11,016 bases of DNA from Candidatus Pacearchaeota archaeon (GTDB lineage: Archaea > Nanobdellota > Nanobdellia > Pacearchaeales > GW2011-AR1), in assembly GCA_015520065.1 (NCBI GenBank), contig WAQV01000096.1, positions 1-11,016 of the forward strand, in the 5' to 3' direction. Each line of letters opens with the position of its first letter. Positions within the stretch are counted from its first letter, which is position 1. Positions 1-6,800 of the stretch are shown here, piece after piece. The notes under the pieces are model-generated. The model saw only the letters and a list, made by a program, of their open reading frames with translations, did not search any database and was not told where the DNA came from. The translations under genes were made by a program, and so were the position numbers.

Positions 1-1
1 A

Positions 2-9
2 ATTTAAAT
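2..9 (+). promoter_or_regulatory. TATA box for leuA leader transcript
   Basis: This is a perfect ATTTAAAT box. Its centre (5.5) lies 26.5 bp before the ATG at 32, the same distance seen for the ROK kinase and trmB promoters in this window. It therefore predicts a leaderless transcript that begins at the leader-peptide start codon. A second TATA-like element, TTTATAAA at 23-30, would start transcription near 53, just before an in-frame ATG at 59. Which of the two is used cannot be decided from sequence alone. Confidence 0.6.
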
Positions 10-31
10 ATATGATAGCTTTTTTATAAAA

Positions 32-100
32 ATGAATAAGATATTCAAAAAAGAGATTATGAATTTATCTTTAGCTGATTCTTTAGCTCTGCTCCTCTAA
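32..100 (+). CDS. Leu-rich leader peptide upstream of leuA (putative attenuator)
   Basis: This is a 22-codon ORF with ATG at 32 and TAA at 98-100. Six of its last eleven residues are leucine (LSLADSLALLL), and the last three Leu codons (CTG CTC CTC) directly precede the stop. An internal in-frame ATG at 59 would give a 13-residue version with the same tail. The start fits a leaderless transcript from the TATA box at 2-9. The ORF is in a different frame from leuA and ends 28 nt before it, so it is not an N-terminal extension. By analogy with bacterial leu leader peptides, translation through the Leu run could sense charged tRNA-Leu and control leuA downstream. Position and composition are seen directly; the regulatory role is inferred. 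A chance ORF this short is possible, but a Leu cluster in front of a leucine-biosynthesis gene makes that less likely. Confidence 0.6.
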   Translation: MNKIFKKEIMNLSLADSLALLL

Positions 101-112
101 AAAGTAATTAAA

Positions 113-125
113 TTCTTCTATTTTT
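113..125 (+). promoter_or_regulatory. T-rich tract between leader peptide and leuA (possible attenuator site)
   Basis: The stretch TTCTTCTATTTTT has 10 T in 13 nt and sits between the leader stop (98-100) and the leuA ATG (129). Archaeal RNA polymerase terminates on U-rich RNA without needing a strong hairpin, so this tract could be a conditional termination site. It could equally be AT-rich intergenic sequence. The position, downstream of a Leu-rich leader and upstream of leuA, is the main reason to list it. Confidence 0.35.
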
Positions 126-128
126 AAA

Positions 129-1673
129 ATGGACAAGATAATTTTCTTTGACACAACTCTCAGGGATGGGGAACAAGCTCCAGGATGCCAGATGAACGAA
201 AATGAAAAAGTAGCAATAGCAAGACAATTGCAAAGACTTGGAGTTGATGTTATAGAAGCTGGATTTCCTGCCTCCTCCAATGGAGAATTCAGAGCAGTAA
301 GCAGAATTGCAGAAGAGATAGGAGCTGATAAGGAGAGTCCTACTATATGTGCTCTTGCACGGGCACTGGAAAGCGATGTAAAAAAAGCATATGAAGCATT
401 GAAAAATGCGAAAAATCCAAGAATCCATTATTTCATCTCTACATCTCCTCTGCATATGGAGAAAAAACTTAGAAAAACTCCTGAAGAGGTTATCACTCAG
501 GCAGTGCGTATAGGAAAATATATACGGGAAACTCTTGGAATAAAAGATATTGAATTTTCTGCAGAAGATGCAACAAGGTCACACGAAGATTTCTTATGCA
601 AAATATTTGAGAAAGTTATAGAGGCATGCAGTAGAGATGGTACAGAAAAAATAACGATAAACATTCCTGATACTGTAGGATTTTCATATCCAGATAAGTT
701 TGTTGGTTTGATTAATTATATAAGAAAGAATACTAAAAATATAGATAGAGCAATTCTTAGTGTTCATTGCCATAACGACAGAGGGCTTGCAGTTGCAAAC
801 ACTCTTGAAGCAGTAAGAAAAGCAGGAGTTAAACAGGTGGAAGTAACAGTTAATGGCATAGGTGAAAGGGCAGGAAACGCGTCTCTGGAACAGATAGTAG
901 GTAATTTTATGTTATTTGGATATGAGCATAATATCAATACAAAATTAATAAAAGAAACATCAGAATTGGTTTCACGAATAGTGGATATAGAAATTCAGCC
1001 AAATACTCCTATTGTAGGGAAGAATGCTTTTTCGCATCAATCAGGAATTCATCAAGACGGAATGTTGAAAGATGCAAAGTGCTATGAGATTTTTAATCCG
1101 TATGAGTTCGGATGTTCTACAAATCTCTCTATAGGAGCAAGGTCTGGAAAAAGGGGATTTATGCAAAGAATAAAAAATATGGGCTTAAATCTGACTAAAG
1201 AAGAGGTTGATAGAACTATTAAAAGATTTATGAATATTTGCGATTCCAAGAAGAATATTGATGATGTAGATATCCTAATAGCTATAAACGGAAAAGAAGT
1301 GAAAGAATATTACAGGTTTATAAAATACTTTCCAAAAATAACTAATAGAGGTTTTAAAGTAGAGGTGGTTCTTAACGAAGAAAGGAGTATTAAGAAGTAT
1401 TGTGGTATAGGAAACGGATTAATAGATGCTGCAATAAACGCAGTTAAAAAGTCCATTAAAACTGAAGGATTAGAGATAAAAAATTATCTCTCAAAATCAA
1501 AAGTTCCTGGCTCAGATGCAACTGCATATACTTATTTAGAAATCTCCAAAGGAAAATATATTATTAAAAGCAGCGCAAATCATACTGATACTATAACAAG
1601 TGCTATACTTGCTTTTATTGATTGTGCAAATAGGGCCAAATACTTTGATGACTTCTTCAAGAGAAGAAAATAG
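129..1673 (+). CDS. leuA: 2-isopropylmalate synthase
   Basis: LeuA condenses acetyl-CoA with 2-ketoisovalerate to give 2-isopropylmalate, the first committed step of leucine biosynthesis in the cytosol. The 514 residues match the usual two-part enzyme. The N-terminal TIM-barrel domain has DTTLRDGEQ (8-16, with R12 and D13 as catalytic and metal residues), SPLHM (106-110), the metal-binding HCHND (213-217), NGIGERAGN (242-250) and [11 protein letters not shown] (301-311). The C-terminal LeuA allosteric domain, about residues 385-505, ends in a diverged G.DA....[11 protein letters not shown] segment; it binds leucine for feedback inhibition in the family. The motif style is closest to the bacterial LeuA group. 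Homocitrate or citramalate synthase is a less likely alternative. ATG 129 is the first start after an in-frame stop at 105-107. There is no Shine-Dalgarno site and no TATA at the leaderless distance, so translation probably occurs from the leader-containing transcript. No leuB, leuC or leuD is adjacent. Confidence 0.93.
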   Translation: MDKIIFFDTTLRDGEQAPGCQMNENEKVAIARQLQRLGVDVIEAGFPASSNGEFRAVSRIAEEIGADKESPTICALARALESDVKKAYEALKNAKNPRIHYFISTSPLHMEKKLRKTPEEVITQAVRIGKYIRETLGIKDIEFSAEDATRSHEDFLCKIFEKVIEACSRDGTEKITINIPDTVGFSYPDKFVGLINYIRKNTKNIDRAILSVHCHNDRGLAVANTLEAVRKAGVKQVEVTVNGIGERAGNASLEQIVGNFMLFGYEHNINTKLIKETSELVSRIVDIEIQPNTPIVGKNAFSHQSGIHQDGMLKDAKCYEIFNPYEFGCSTNLSIGARSGKRGFMQRIKNMGLNLTKEEVDRTIKRFMNICDSKKNIDDVDILIAINGKEVKEYYRFIKYFPKITNRGFKVEVVLNEERSIKKYCGIGNGLIDAAINAVKKSIKTEGLEIKNYLSKSKVPGSDATAYTYLEISKGKYIIKSSANHTDTITSAILAFIDCANRAKYFDDFFKRRK

Positions 1674-1695
1674 CTACTTTTAAAAAATCAAAGCA

Positions 1696-1703
1696 TTTTT
1701 AAA
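1696..1703 (+). promoter_or_regulatory. TATA box of tRNA-Lys
   Basis: TTTTTAAA is centred 30 bp before the tRNA 5' end. With the spacing seen at other promoters here, transcription would start near 1726, leaving a leader of about 4 nt for RNase P to remove. The same T run could help end leuA transcription. Confidence 0.5.
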
Positions 1704-1729
1704 CGCAAATTAATTCAGAAAATTTGTAC

Positions 1730-1803
1730 GGCTCCGTAGCTCAGCCTGGCAGAGCACTAGGCTTTTAACCTAGGTGTCGTGGGTTCAAATCCCACCGGAG
1801 CCA
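1730..1803 (+). tRNA. tRNA-Lys (anticodon UUU)
   Basis: The 74-nt sequence folds into a complete cloverleaf. The acceptor stem is GGCTCCG/CGGAGCC with discriminator A1803. The D arm is GCTC/GAGC with GG in the loop. The anticodon stem CTAGG/CCTAG carries the loop CTTTTAA, giving anticodon UUU. The variable loop has 5 nt, and the T arm is GTGGG-TTCAAAT-CCCAC. All stems are fully paired. The 3' CCA is not encoded (CTA follows), as in many archaea, and no intron is present. The gene lies alone between leuA and the ROK kinase with its own TATA box. A T run at 1832-1836 could end its transcript. Confidence 0.96.
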
Positions 1804-1812
1804 CTAAATTAA

Positions 1813-1820
1813 ATTTAAAA
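1813..1820 (+). promoter_or_regulatory. TATA box of ROK kinase
   Basis: ATTTAAAA has its centre at 1816.5, exactly 26.5 bp before the ATG at 1843. This predicts a leaderless mRNA, which agrees with the absence of a clear Shine-Dalgarno site before that ATG. Confidence 0.6.
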
Positions 1821-1842
1821 AGAACAACTCCTTTTTCTGAGT

Positions 1843-2694
1843 ATGACTAAAAATAAGGGAAGAGTTATTTCTCTTGACATTGGTGGAACTCATACAAGGG
1901 CAGCACTTTTCTCAGGAAAAAGAATTGTAAAATTCATTAAAAAAGAAACTCCTTCTGAAAGGAAAAAAATACTAAGAGAAATTGATGATATCATTAAAGA
2001 TTTTTCAAAAGAAAAAAAAGTTTACTCTATTGGCATCTCAATTGCAGGAGCTGTTAAAAACGGTATTGTAAAAATATCTCCAAATCTTCCTTTTAAGAAT
2101 TTCAATATTAAAGGATATTTTCAAAGGAAATACAGAATTAAAACAGAGGTAATGAATGATGCTGATTGTTTTGCAGTTGCAGAGCTTCATTTAGGAGTAA
2201 AGAAAAGAGATTTCATTGTATTAACACTTGGGACAGGAATTGGAGGAGGCATTGTTATTAATGGGAAAGTGTACAAAGGAAGAGGGTTTGGAGGAGAGTT
2301 AGGGCATATAATTCTTGATAATGGAAAAGATTTTGAGTATCATGCAGGCTCAATAGCAATAAAACGGCTGATAAAAAGAGAGTATGGGATTAAAGATGCT
2401 GACAAAAAGATAATTGAAAAAGTCCTTAACCAGAATACTTTAAAATCAAAAAAGATCAAGAGGAGCATTGCAAGATATATCGGGCAGGGAATAGCATCTT
2501 TAATAAGCGTGTTTGATCCTGAAGCAATAATTCTTGCAGGAGGGATGAGAAATCTAGGAAAAGAATTCTTGGATATGATAAAAAAAGAAACAAAAAAATA
2601 CTCATTTATTCCTAACCTGCCAATCATCAGATGGAGCTCAATAAAGCATCCTGGAATTATGGGGGCACGGATAATAGCGACTGAGAAAGTTTAA
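1843..2694 (+). CDS. ROK-family sugar kinase lacking the zinc-finger loop
   Basis: This 283-residue protein is an ASKHA-fold sugar kinase of the ROK family, which phosphorylates hexoses or amino sugars in the cytosol using ATP. Visible motifs are the phosphate-1 loop DIGGTHTR (12-19), NDAD with the likely catalytic D106 (105-108), the phosphate-2 loop LGTGIGGG (129-136), the ROK signature GGELGH (150-155) and the adenosine-site ILAGG (230-234). H155 is present, but the CxCGxxGC segment that normally follows and binds structural zinc is absent. E165, which aligns with the substrate-binding Glu after that segment, follows within ten residues. There is no N-terminal HTH, so it is a kinase rather than a ROK repressor. 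Glucokinase is a reasonable default, but the substrate cannot be read from the sequence. It is transcribed toward trmB and shares four bases of stop codon with it. TrmB regulators often control sugar metabolism, so the pairing may be functional, but the two are not co-transcribed. Confidence 0.88.
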   Translation: MTKNKGRVISLDIGGTHTRAALFSGKRIVKFIKKETPSERKKILREIDDIIKDFSKEKKVYSIGISIAGAVKNGIVKISPNLPFKNFNIKGYFQRKYRIKTEVMNDADCFAVAELHLGVKKRDFIVLTLGTGIGGGIVINGKVYKGRGFGGELGHIILDNGKDFEYHAGSIAIKRLIKREYGIKDADKKIIEKVLNQNTLKSKKIKRSIARYIGQGIASLISVFDPEAIILAGGMRNLGKEFLDMIKKETKKYSFIPNLPIIRWSSIKHPGIMGARIIATEKV

Positions 2695-3434
2695 GAGTCT
2701 TTGCAAAGAGTTATCCTCTTCCCATGCTTCCACATAAAATCAAAATAGCTCTTATAGGCTTTTGCAGCTGCCTCATTCTCAATTATAATTCCTTCTGGTT
2801 CGTCAGTCCAGATGATTATCGCAATTTTATCACCATAAATATTAGTAACAGCAGGGCTTTCTGAGATATTCGGAAGATATCTGTGTTCAGAGGTTTTGCT
2901 GTCTATCTCTTTTCTTCCCTTTCGAATGAGCATTTTTGTTTTTATCTTTTTTTGCTTCTTTAATAAATTGAATTTGTATGCAAACTCAGGCATTCTTTCA
3001 GAAAACTGCCCTTCGGAACCAAAAACATAATTGTCCTTGCCTGTCCTAATTATGTCTAAAAAAATACTTTTTATTCCTTTTTCTCCCTTAAACAGTCTGA
3101 CTTGACCTTCAATCTTTTTTGCATTATGCCTTTCCTGCAATACAGGAATTATGGACTTGACATCTTCTTCCTGTTCTTTAAGCCATTCGAGAATTCTTTT
3201 AGGCCCTACCGCCTGAAACCATTTTACATTTCCTATCAACACATAACTGACAAGGCCTTTTTCCTGCAGATTTTTTAAAGCATTATAAGCAGAACTTCTG
3301 TCTATTTTTGCAAGTTTTGCTATCTTGCCTGCTTTTAAAGAACCGTGATTGTTTAAAGTAAGATAAACTTTAATTTCATTTTGGCTGAATCCTATTTTTT
3401 CCAATATTTTTTCCACCTCTGCCATCTCTGCCAT
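2691..3434 (-). CDS. TrmB-family transcriptional regulator
   Basis: The 247-residue protein has an N-terminal winged HTH typical of archaeal TrmB regulators (about residues 5-70, with GFSQNEIKVYLTL, then AGKIAKLAKIDRSSAYNAL and LQEKGLVSY). A helical linker (WLKEQEEDVKSIIPVLQERH) and a C-terminal effector or dimerisation domain follow. That domain ends with the characteristic IYGDKIAIIIWTDEPEGIIIE motif and a helix with Phe-Met-Trp. It probably binds DNA as a dimer. The ATG at 3434 is preferred over an in-frame TTG at 3443 because a perfect ATTTAAAT box is centred 26.5 bp before it, which implies a leaderless mRNA. A third in-frame ATG lies at 3425. A perfect inverted repeat (3473-3494) directly behind that TATA box is a likely autoregulatory operator, shared with the divergent 78-residue gene. 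The effector is unknown; sugars are typical for the family. Confidence 0.87.
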   Translation of the reverse strand: MAEMAEVEKILEKIGFSQNEIKVYLTLNNHGSLKAGKIAKLAKIDRSSAYNALKNLQEKGLVSYVLIGNVKWFQAVGPKRILEWLKEQEEDVKSIIPVLQERHNAKKIEGQVRLFKGEKGIKSIFLDIIRTGKDNYVFGSEGQFSERMPEFAYKFNLLKKQKKIKTKMLIRKGRKEIDSKTSEHRYLPNISESPAVTNIYGDKIAIIIWTDEPEGIIIENEAAAKAYKSYFDFMWKHGKRITLCKDS

Positions 3435-3456
3435 AATAAGCAAAAGGAAAAAGGAT

Positions 3457-3464
3457 ATTTAAAT
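3457..3464 (-). promoter_or_regulatory. TATA box of trmB gene
   Basis: ATTTAAAT, read on the minus strand, is centred 26.5 bp before the ATG at 3434. It predicts a leaderless transcript and supports that start codon over the upstream TTG. Confidence 0.65.
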
Positions 3465-3472
3465 GTTTTTAT

Positions 3473-3494
3473 TGTTGTAGAGTGTTCTACAACA
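3473..3494. promoter_or_regulatory. Palindromic operator between two divergent promoters
   Basis: The arms TGTTGTAGA (3473-3481) and TCTACAACA (3486-3494) form a perfect 9-bp inverted repeat with a 4-bp spacer. It lies between the minus-strand TATA box (ends 3464) and the plus-strand TATA box (starts 3498). It covers the BRE position of the plus promoter and sits just beyond the BRE of the minus promoter. This is the expected place for a dimeric regulator controlling both genes. The encoded TrmB protein is the obvious candidate. Binding by TrmB is inferred. Confidence 0.65.
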
Positions 3495-3497
3495 TCT

Positions 3498-3505
3498 ATT
3501 TAAAT
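3498..3505 (+). promoter_or_regulatory. TATA box of 78-residue gene
   Basis: ATTTAAAT is centred at 3501.5. With the spacing seen elsewhere, transcription would begin near 3528 and give a 15-nt 5' UTR containing the Shine-Dalgarno sequence GAGGT (3531-3535). Confidence 0.6.
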
Positions 3506-3530
3506 ACTTCAAGCTCAAAAATCATTAAAA

Positions 3531-3535
3531 GAGGT
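3531..3535 (+). promoter_or_regulatory. Shine-Dalgarno site of 78-residue gene
   Basis: GAGGT lies 7 nt before the ATG at 3543. It is one of only two convincing Shine-Dalgarno sites in the window, and it supports the reality and start of this small gene. Confidence 0.6.
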
Positions 3536-3542
3536 CAGGAAA

Positions 3543-3779
3543 ATGGTAAAGAAAGACAGAAGCGATATAGAGAAAATTGCAGAAAAAATCATTGAAGCGC
3601 ACTCCAAAAGAGGAACAACGGGGATAATTGATTTTGCAAAAGAAAACCCTCAATATGAAAGAGAGATAAATGCTGTCTGGAGCTACATAAGTAAAAACTT
3701 TGAGAGATGCTGGCCAGGGGATTTAGAAAAAAAAGAACATTACAACAATATAATAAAGTATATTTCAAAAACAACGTAA
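3543..3779 (+). CDS. Small hypothetical protein, 78 aa, possible TrmB target
   Basis: I do not recognise this family. The protein is soluble, highly charged and probably all-helical (likely helices around residues 5-20, 36-52 and 60-75). It has two Trp, a single Cys (C56, in the segment FERCWPGD), no signal peptide and no membrane segment. It has a strong TATA box, a well-spaced Shine-Dalgarno site and a palindromic operator shared with the divergent trmB-type gene. These make it a real gene, probably controlled by that regulator. It converges on rpoA with only 21 nt between the stop codons. The function is unknown; a small helical DNA- or RNA-associated protein, or a partner of the regulator, are possibilities only. 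Confidence 0.7.
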   Translation: MVKKDRSDIEKIAEKIIEAHSKRGTTGIIDFAKENPQYEREINAVWSYISKNFERCWPGDLEKKEHYNNIIKYISKTT

Positions 3780-3781
3780 GC

Positions 3782-3800
3782 AAGAAGAAAAGAAAATAAA
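3782..3800 (-). terminator. T-rich terminator of the RNA polymerase operon
   Basis: On the minus strand, directly after the rpoA stop codon, the sequence reads TTTATTTTCTTTTCTTCTT, a pyrimidine tract with 14 T in 19 nt. U-rich tracts right after a stop codon are the usual intrinsic terminators of archaea. No hairpin is needed and none is obvious. Confidence 0.6.
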
Positions 3801-6800
3801 TTATTTATTCACCTGCTCAACAACTTCTTTTTCTGCTGTTTTTTTGTCCTCTTCTTTCTTTATCAAAGGTCCTATCACCTTGACAAGCAGTCCTGGAAGT
3901 CCTGTACCTACTGGAACAGGCTGGTTTAAGATTATATTCTCTATAACACTTGATAGCCTGTCTTTACTTCCTTTAATTGTAGCATTAACGAACTGTTTTA
4001 CAGGTGTTTCAAAAGTCGCTCTTGCAAGGATTGAGGATTTAAGGGCAATAATTCCCATTCTTGTAATTCCCTTAATCTCTCCAGTATTAGTCATTGCGTC
4101 AGCTATAAGTTTAAGATGCCTTATGTCTATATCAAGTCCCTGAGTGTTTATAACTTTCTTAACCTCGTCAATTATCAAATTTCTTGCTGCCTCAATTCCA
4201 AAGACGCTCGCAACCTCATAGAAGTCATTTGACATTACTCTGTCCTTATCAACCTCCTTGAAATTGACAATCTCTTTAAGATTTGTTCCAAGAGTAATGA
4301 CTACAAAATCTCTTTCTCTCTTGGAAATTATAACCTGCTCTACACCTTTTATTCCAGACACAATTGTATCTTTCAGTTTTTCTTTAACTTTGAATATATC
4401 TTTAAAGCTCACATCTGCAGATAAGTTCAGTATTATTGAGTCATCCTTCTCTTTTGCCTTAAATCCTAAGCTGTTGAGTTTATCAACAATCTTCTTTAAA
4501 GATGTATGAGTTTTCCTTAGTGCAGACTTGTCCAAGATTATCTCAATCCTCTTATCAGTGAAGTTTATGTTTATCTCTGAGGAAACCTCTTTCAGTTTTA
4601 CTTCCTTTATCTTCTCTGCAAGAGTCTTTGCATCTTTTTCATTATTGTACTCTTTTTTAAGATATATCTCCATCTTAGGAGAAGAAGGTTTTTTCCTTGC
4701 ATCAAAGATTTCTATAAGTCTTGGCAGACCTTCTGTAATCTGCATTTCCTGAACTCCTGCCATATGGAATACATTCAATGCCATCTGAGTTGAAGGTTCA
4801 CCAAAAGACTGGGCTGTTACAATTCCAATTGCTTCTCCAGGGTCAATCTTTCCTTTAATATGCACTTTTGAAACATCCAATCCGTCATCTCCGTATTTAA
4901 ACTGGATTATGCTGTTGTTGCTGTCTCTTACTGTCTCATCATATTCAACTCTCATATCCTGAAGTGCATTTGCAAGCCTTCTGTAAAGATATCCTGATTT
5001 AGGAGTTCTTAATGCAGTATCCATAAGACTATCTCTTCCTGTAATTGCCCCAAAGAAGAACTCATCAGGTCTTAAACCTTTTATGAAAGAGCTGTAAATG
5101 AAACCTCTTGAGATAGGAGAAAGTTCTCCTTTCTTGAAAAAAGAAAGAGTTCTATGTTTGTAACCAATTTCAATTCTCTTTCCCCATAAAGCCTGCTGTC
5201 CAACACAACAAGCCATCTGAGTTATATTAAGAATATTTCCACCACCTCCAGACTTAATCATATGACTGACAGGGTTTGTTTCAGGGAATTCCTTTTTAAC
5301 TATATCTCCAATCTTAGTTCTTACTTCGTTTAATGCCTGAAGAATTCTTATCTCTCTTGATTCCTCAAGAGTTTTTCCAGGAATCAACTCAAGCTCGCCT
5401 TTTTCATACTTCTCAATAATTTCCTCTGTTTTTTTCTCAGCTTTCTTAATTATCTCATTAGAAAGATTTACTATCCTCTCATCAATATCAAAGTCCTCTA
5501 CAGAGATTGTTATGCCCCTGTCGCTAAGATATGTTTTTCCGAGATTGAATGCTCTTTTAAGAGTTTCTAGGGTTTTTTCCCTGCCGACTTCTTTGTCAAG
5601 GAAATCTATTAACTCTCCATCTTCTGAGCCAAAAGAGTTTTTGTCAATGTACCCTTCAACTATCTTTCCATCTTTTATTTTTACAGAGTCATTTGAGAAG
5701 TTTATCTTAGGTAAAATCTCAGAGAAAATCTCTGTTCCAGATACAGTTTTTTTGTGGATTGCTGCCTCTACTCCTGCTCTGAAAAGAAGCTGGTTTGCGT
5801 ACTCTCTTGAAAAGTTTCCTATGCTTAAAAGATATCCCCCTGTTAGCGCATCTGCATCGCATCCAAGAAGGTTTGTATTATTTTTTGGAGATATTAAATT
5901 CTTCTTCACATCAAGAAGAGTTTTTGCCTCTGCTCTTGCCTCCTCTGTCTGAGGGCTGTGAATATTCATCTCATCACCGTCAAAGTCTGCGTTGTAAGGG
6001 AAAGTAACAAGAGGGTGAAGCCTGAATGTTTTTCCTGGAAGTACTTTTACATAATGAGCCATAAGGCTTCCTCTGTGAAGACTTGGATGCCTGTTAAACA
6101 GCACTATATCACCGTCCTGAAGATGCCTTTCAACTCTGTATCCAGGCTCTAGCTCATTAATTAGCTCTTCCTTAAGCTCTGGCATTATCTTTTTCCTTTT
6201 TCCATCAGGTCTTATTACATAGTTTGCTCCAGGATACTCATCTCCACGCATAATTAGTTCCTTCATCTTCTTGATGTTTAAGTCATTAACAGTCTCGGCA
6301 ACAGTTACAATCTTTGCAATCTCGTAAGGGATTCCTACCTCGTTAATTTCCAAGAAAGGGTCAGGAGATATAACAGTTCTTGCAGAGTAATTAACTCTCT
6401 TTCCAGCAAGGTTTTTTCTTATTCTTCCTTCTTTTCCTTTAATTCTTTCTGTGATTGTTTTTAGCGGCTGTCCAGATCTGTGCCTTGCAGGAGGTATTCC
6501 TGCAACAGTATTATCAAAGAATGTAGTAACATGGAACTGCAACAATTCCCATAAATCCTCAATAATAACCTCAGGAGCACCTGCATTCAGATTTTCCCAC
6601 AACCTTTGGTTTGCTCTAATAATGTCAGACAGCTTGTGAGTTAAATCATCCTCGCTTCTCTCACCTGTTTCAAGAATTATACTTGGTCTTACTGTTACAG
6701 CTGGTACTAGAAGAGAGGTTAAAACAGCCCATTCTGGCCTACATGTTGAAGGGTTTACTCCTACTTTTTTAAGCTCCTCGTCAGGAATATTAACAAGTAT

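Noticed and set aside
1..31. Tail of another gene at the left edge
   Set aside because: Plus-strand frames are interrupted by stops within the first bases, and the sequence instead contains TATA-like elements.
108..455. 115-codon open frame on the minus strand opposite leuA
   Set aside because: It is antisense to the catalytic motifs of leuA and reads as a Cys/Phe/Tyr-rich shadow; no independent evidence supports it.
2698..2709. 12-bp perfect palindrome TCTTTGCAAAGA after the ROK stop as a terminator
   Set aside because: It has no separate loop and no T run, and it lies in the last codons of the trmB gene. It is too weak to call a terminator.
3435..3443. TTG at 3443 as the start of the TrmB-type gene
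   Set aside because: The ATG at 3434 lies exactly 26.5 bp from the TATA centre, and the TTG start would give only three extra residues with no ribosome site.
5512..5952. 146-codon open frame on the plus strand inside rpoA
   Set aside because: It is antisense to a clearly conserved RNA polymerase region, its translation is low-complexity Ser/Phe-rich, and it has no ribosome site.
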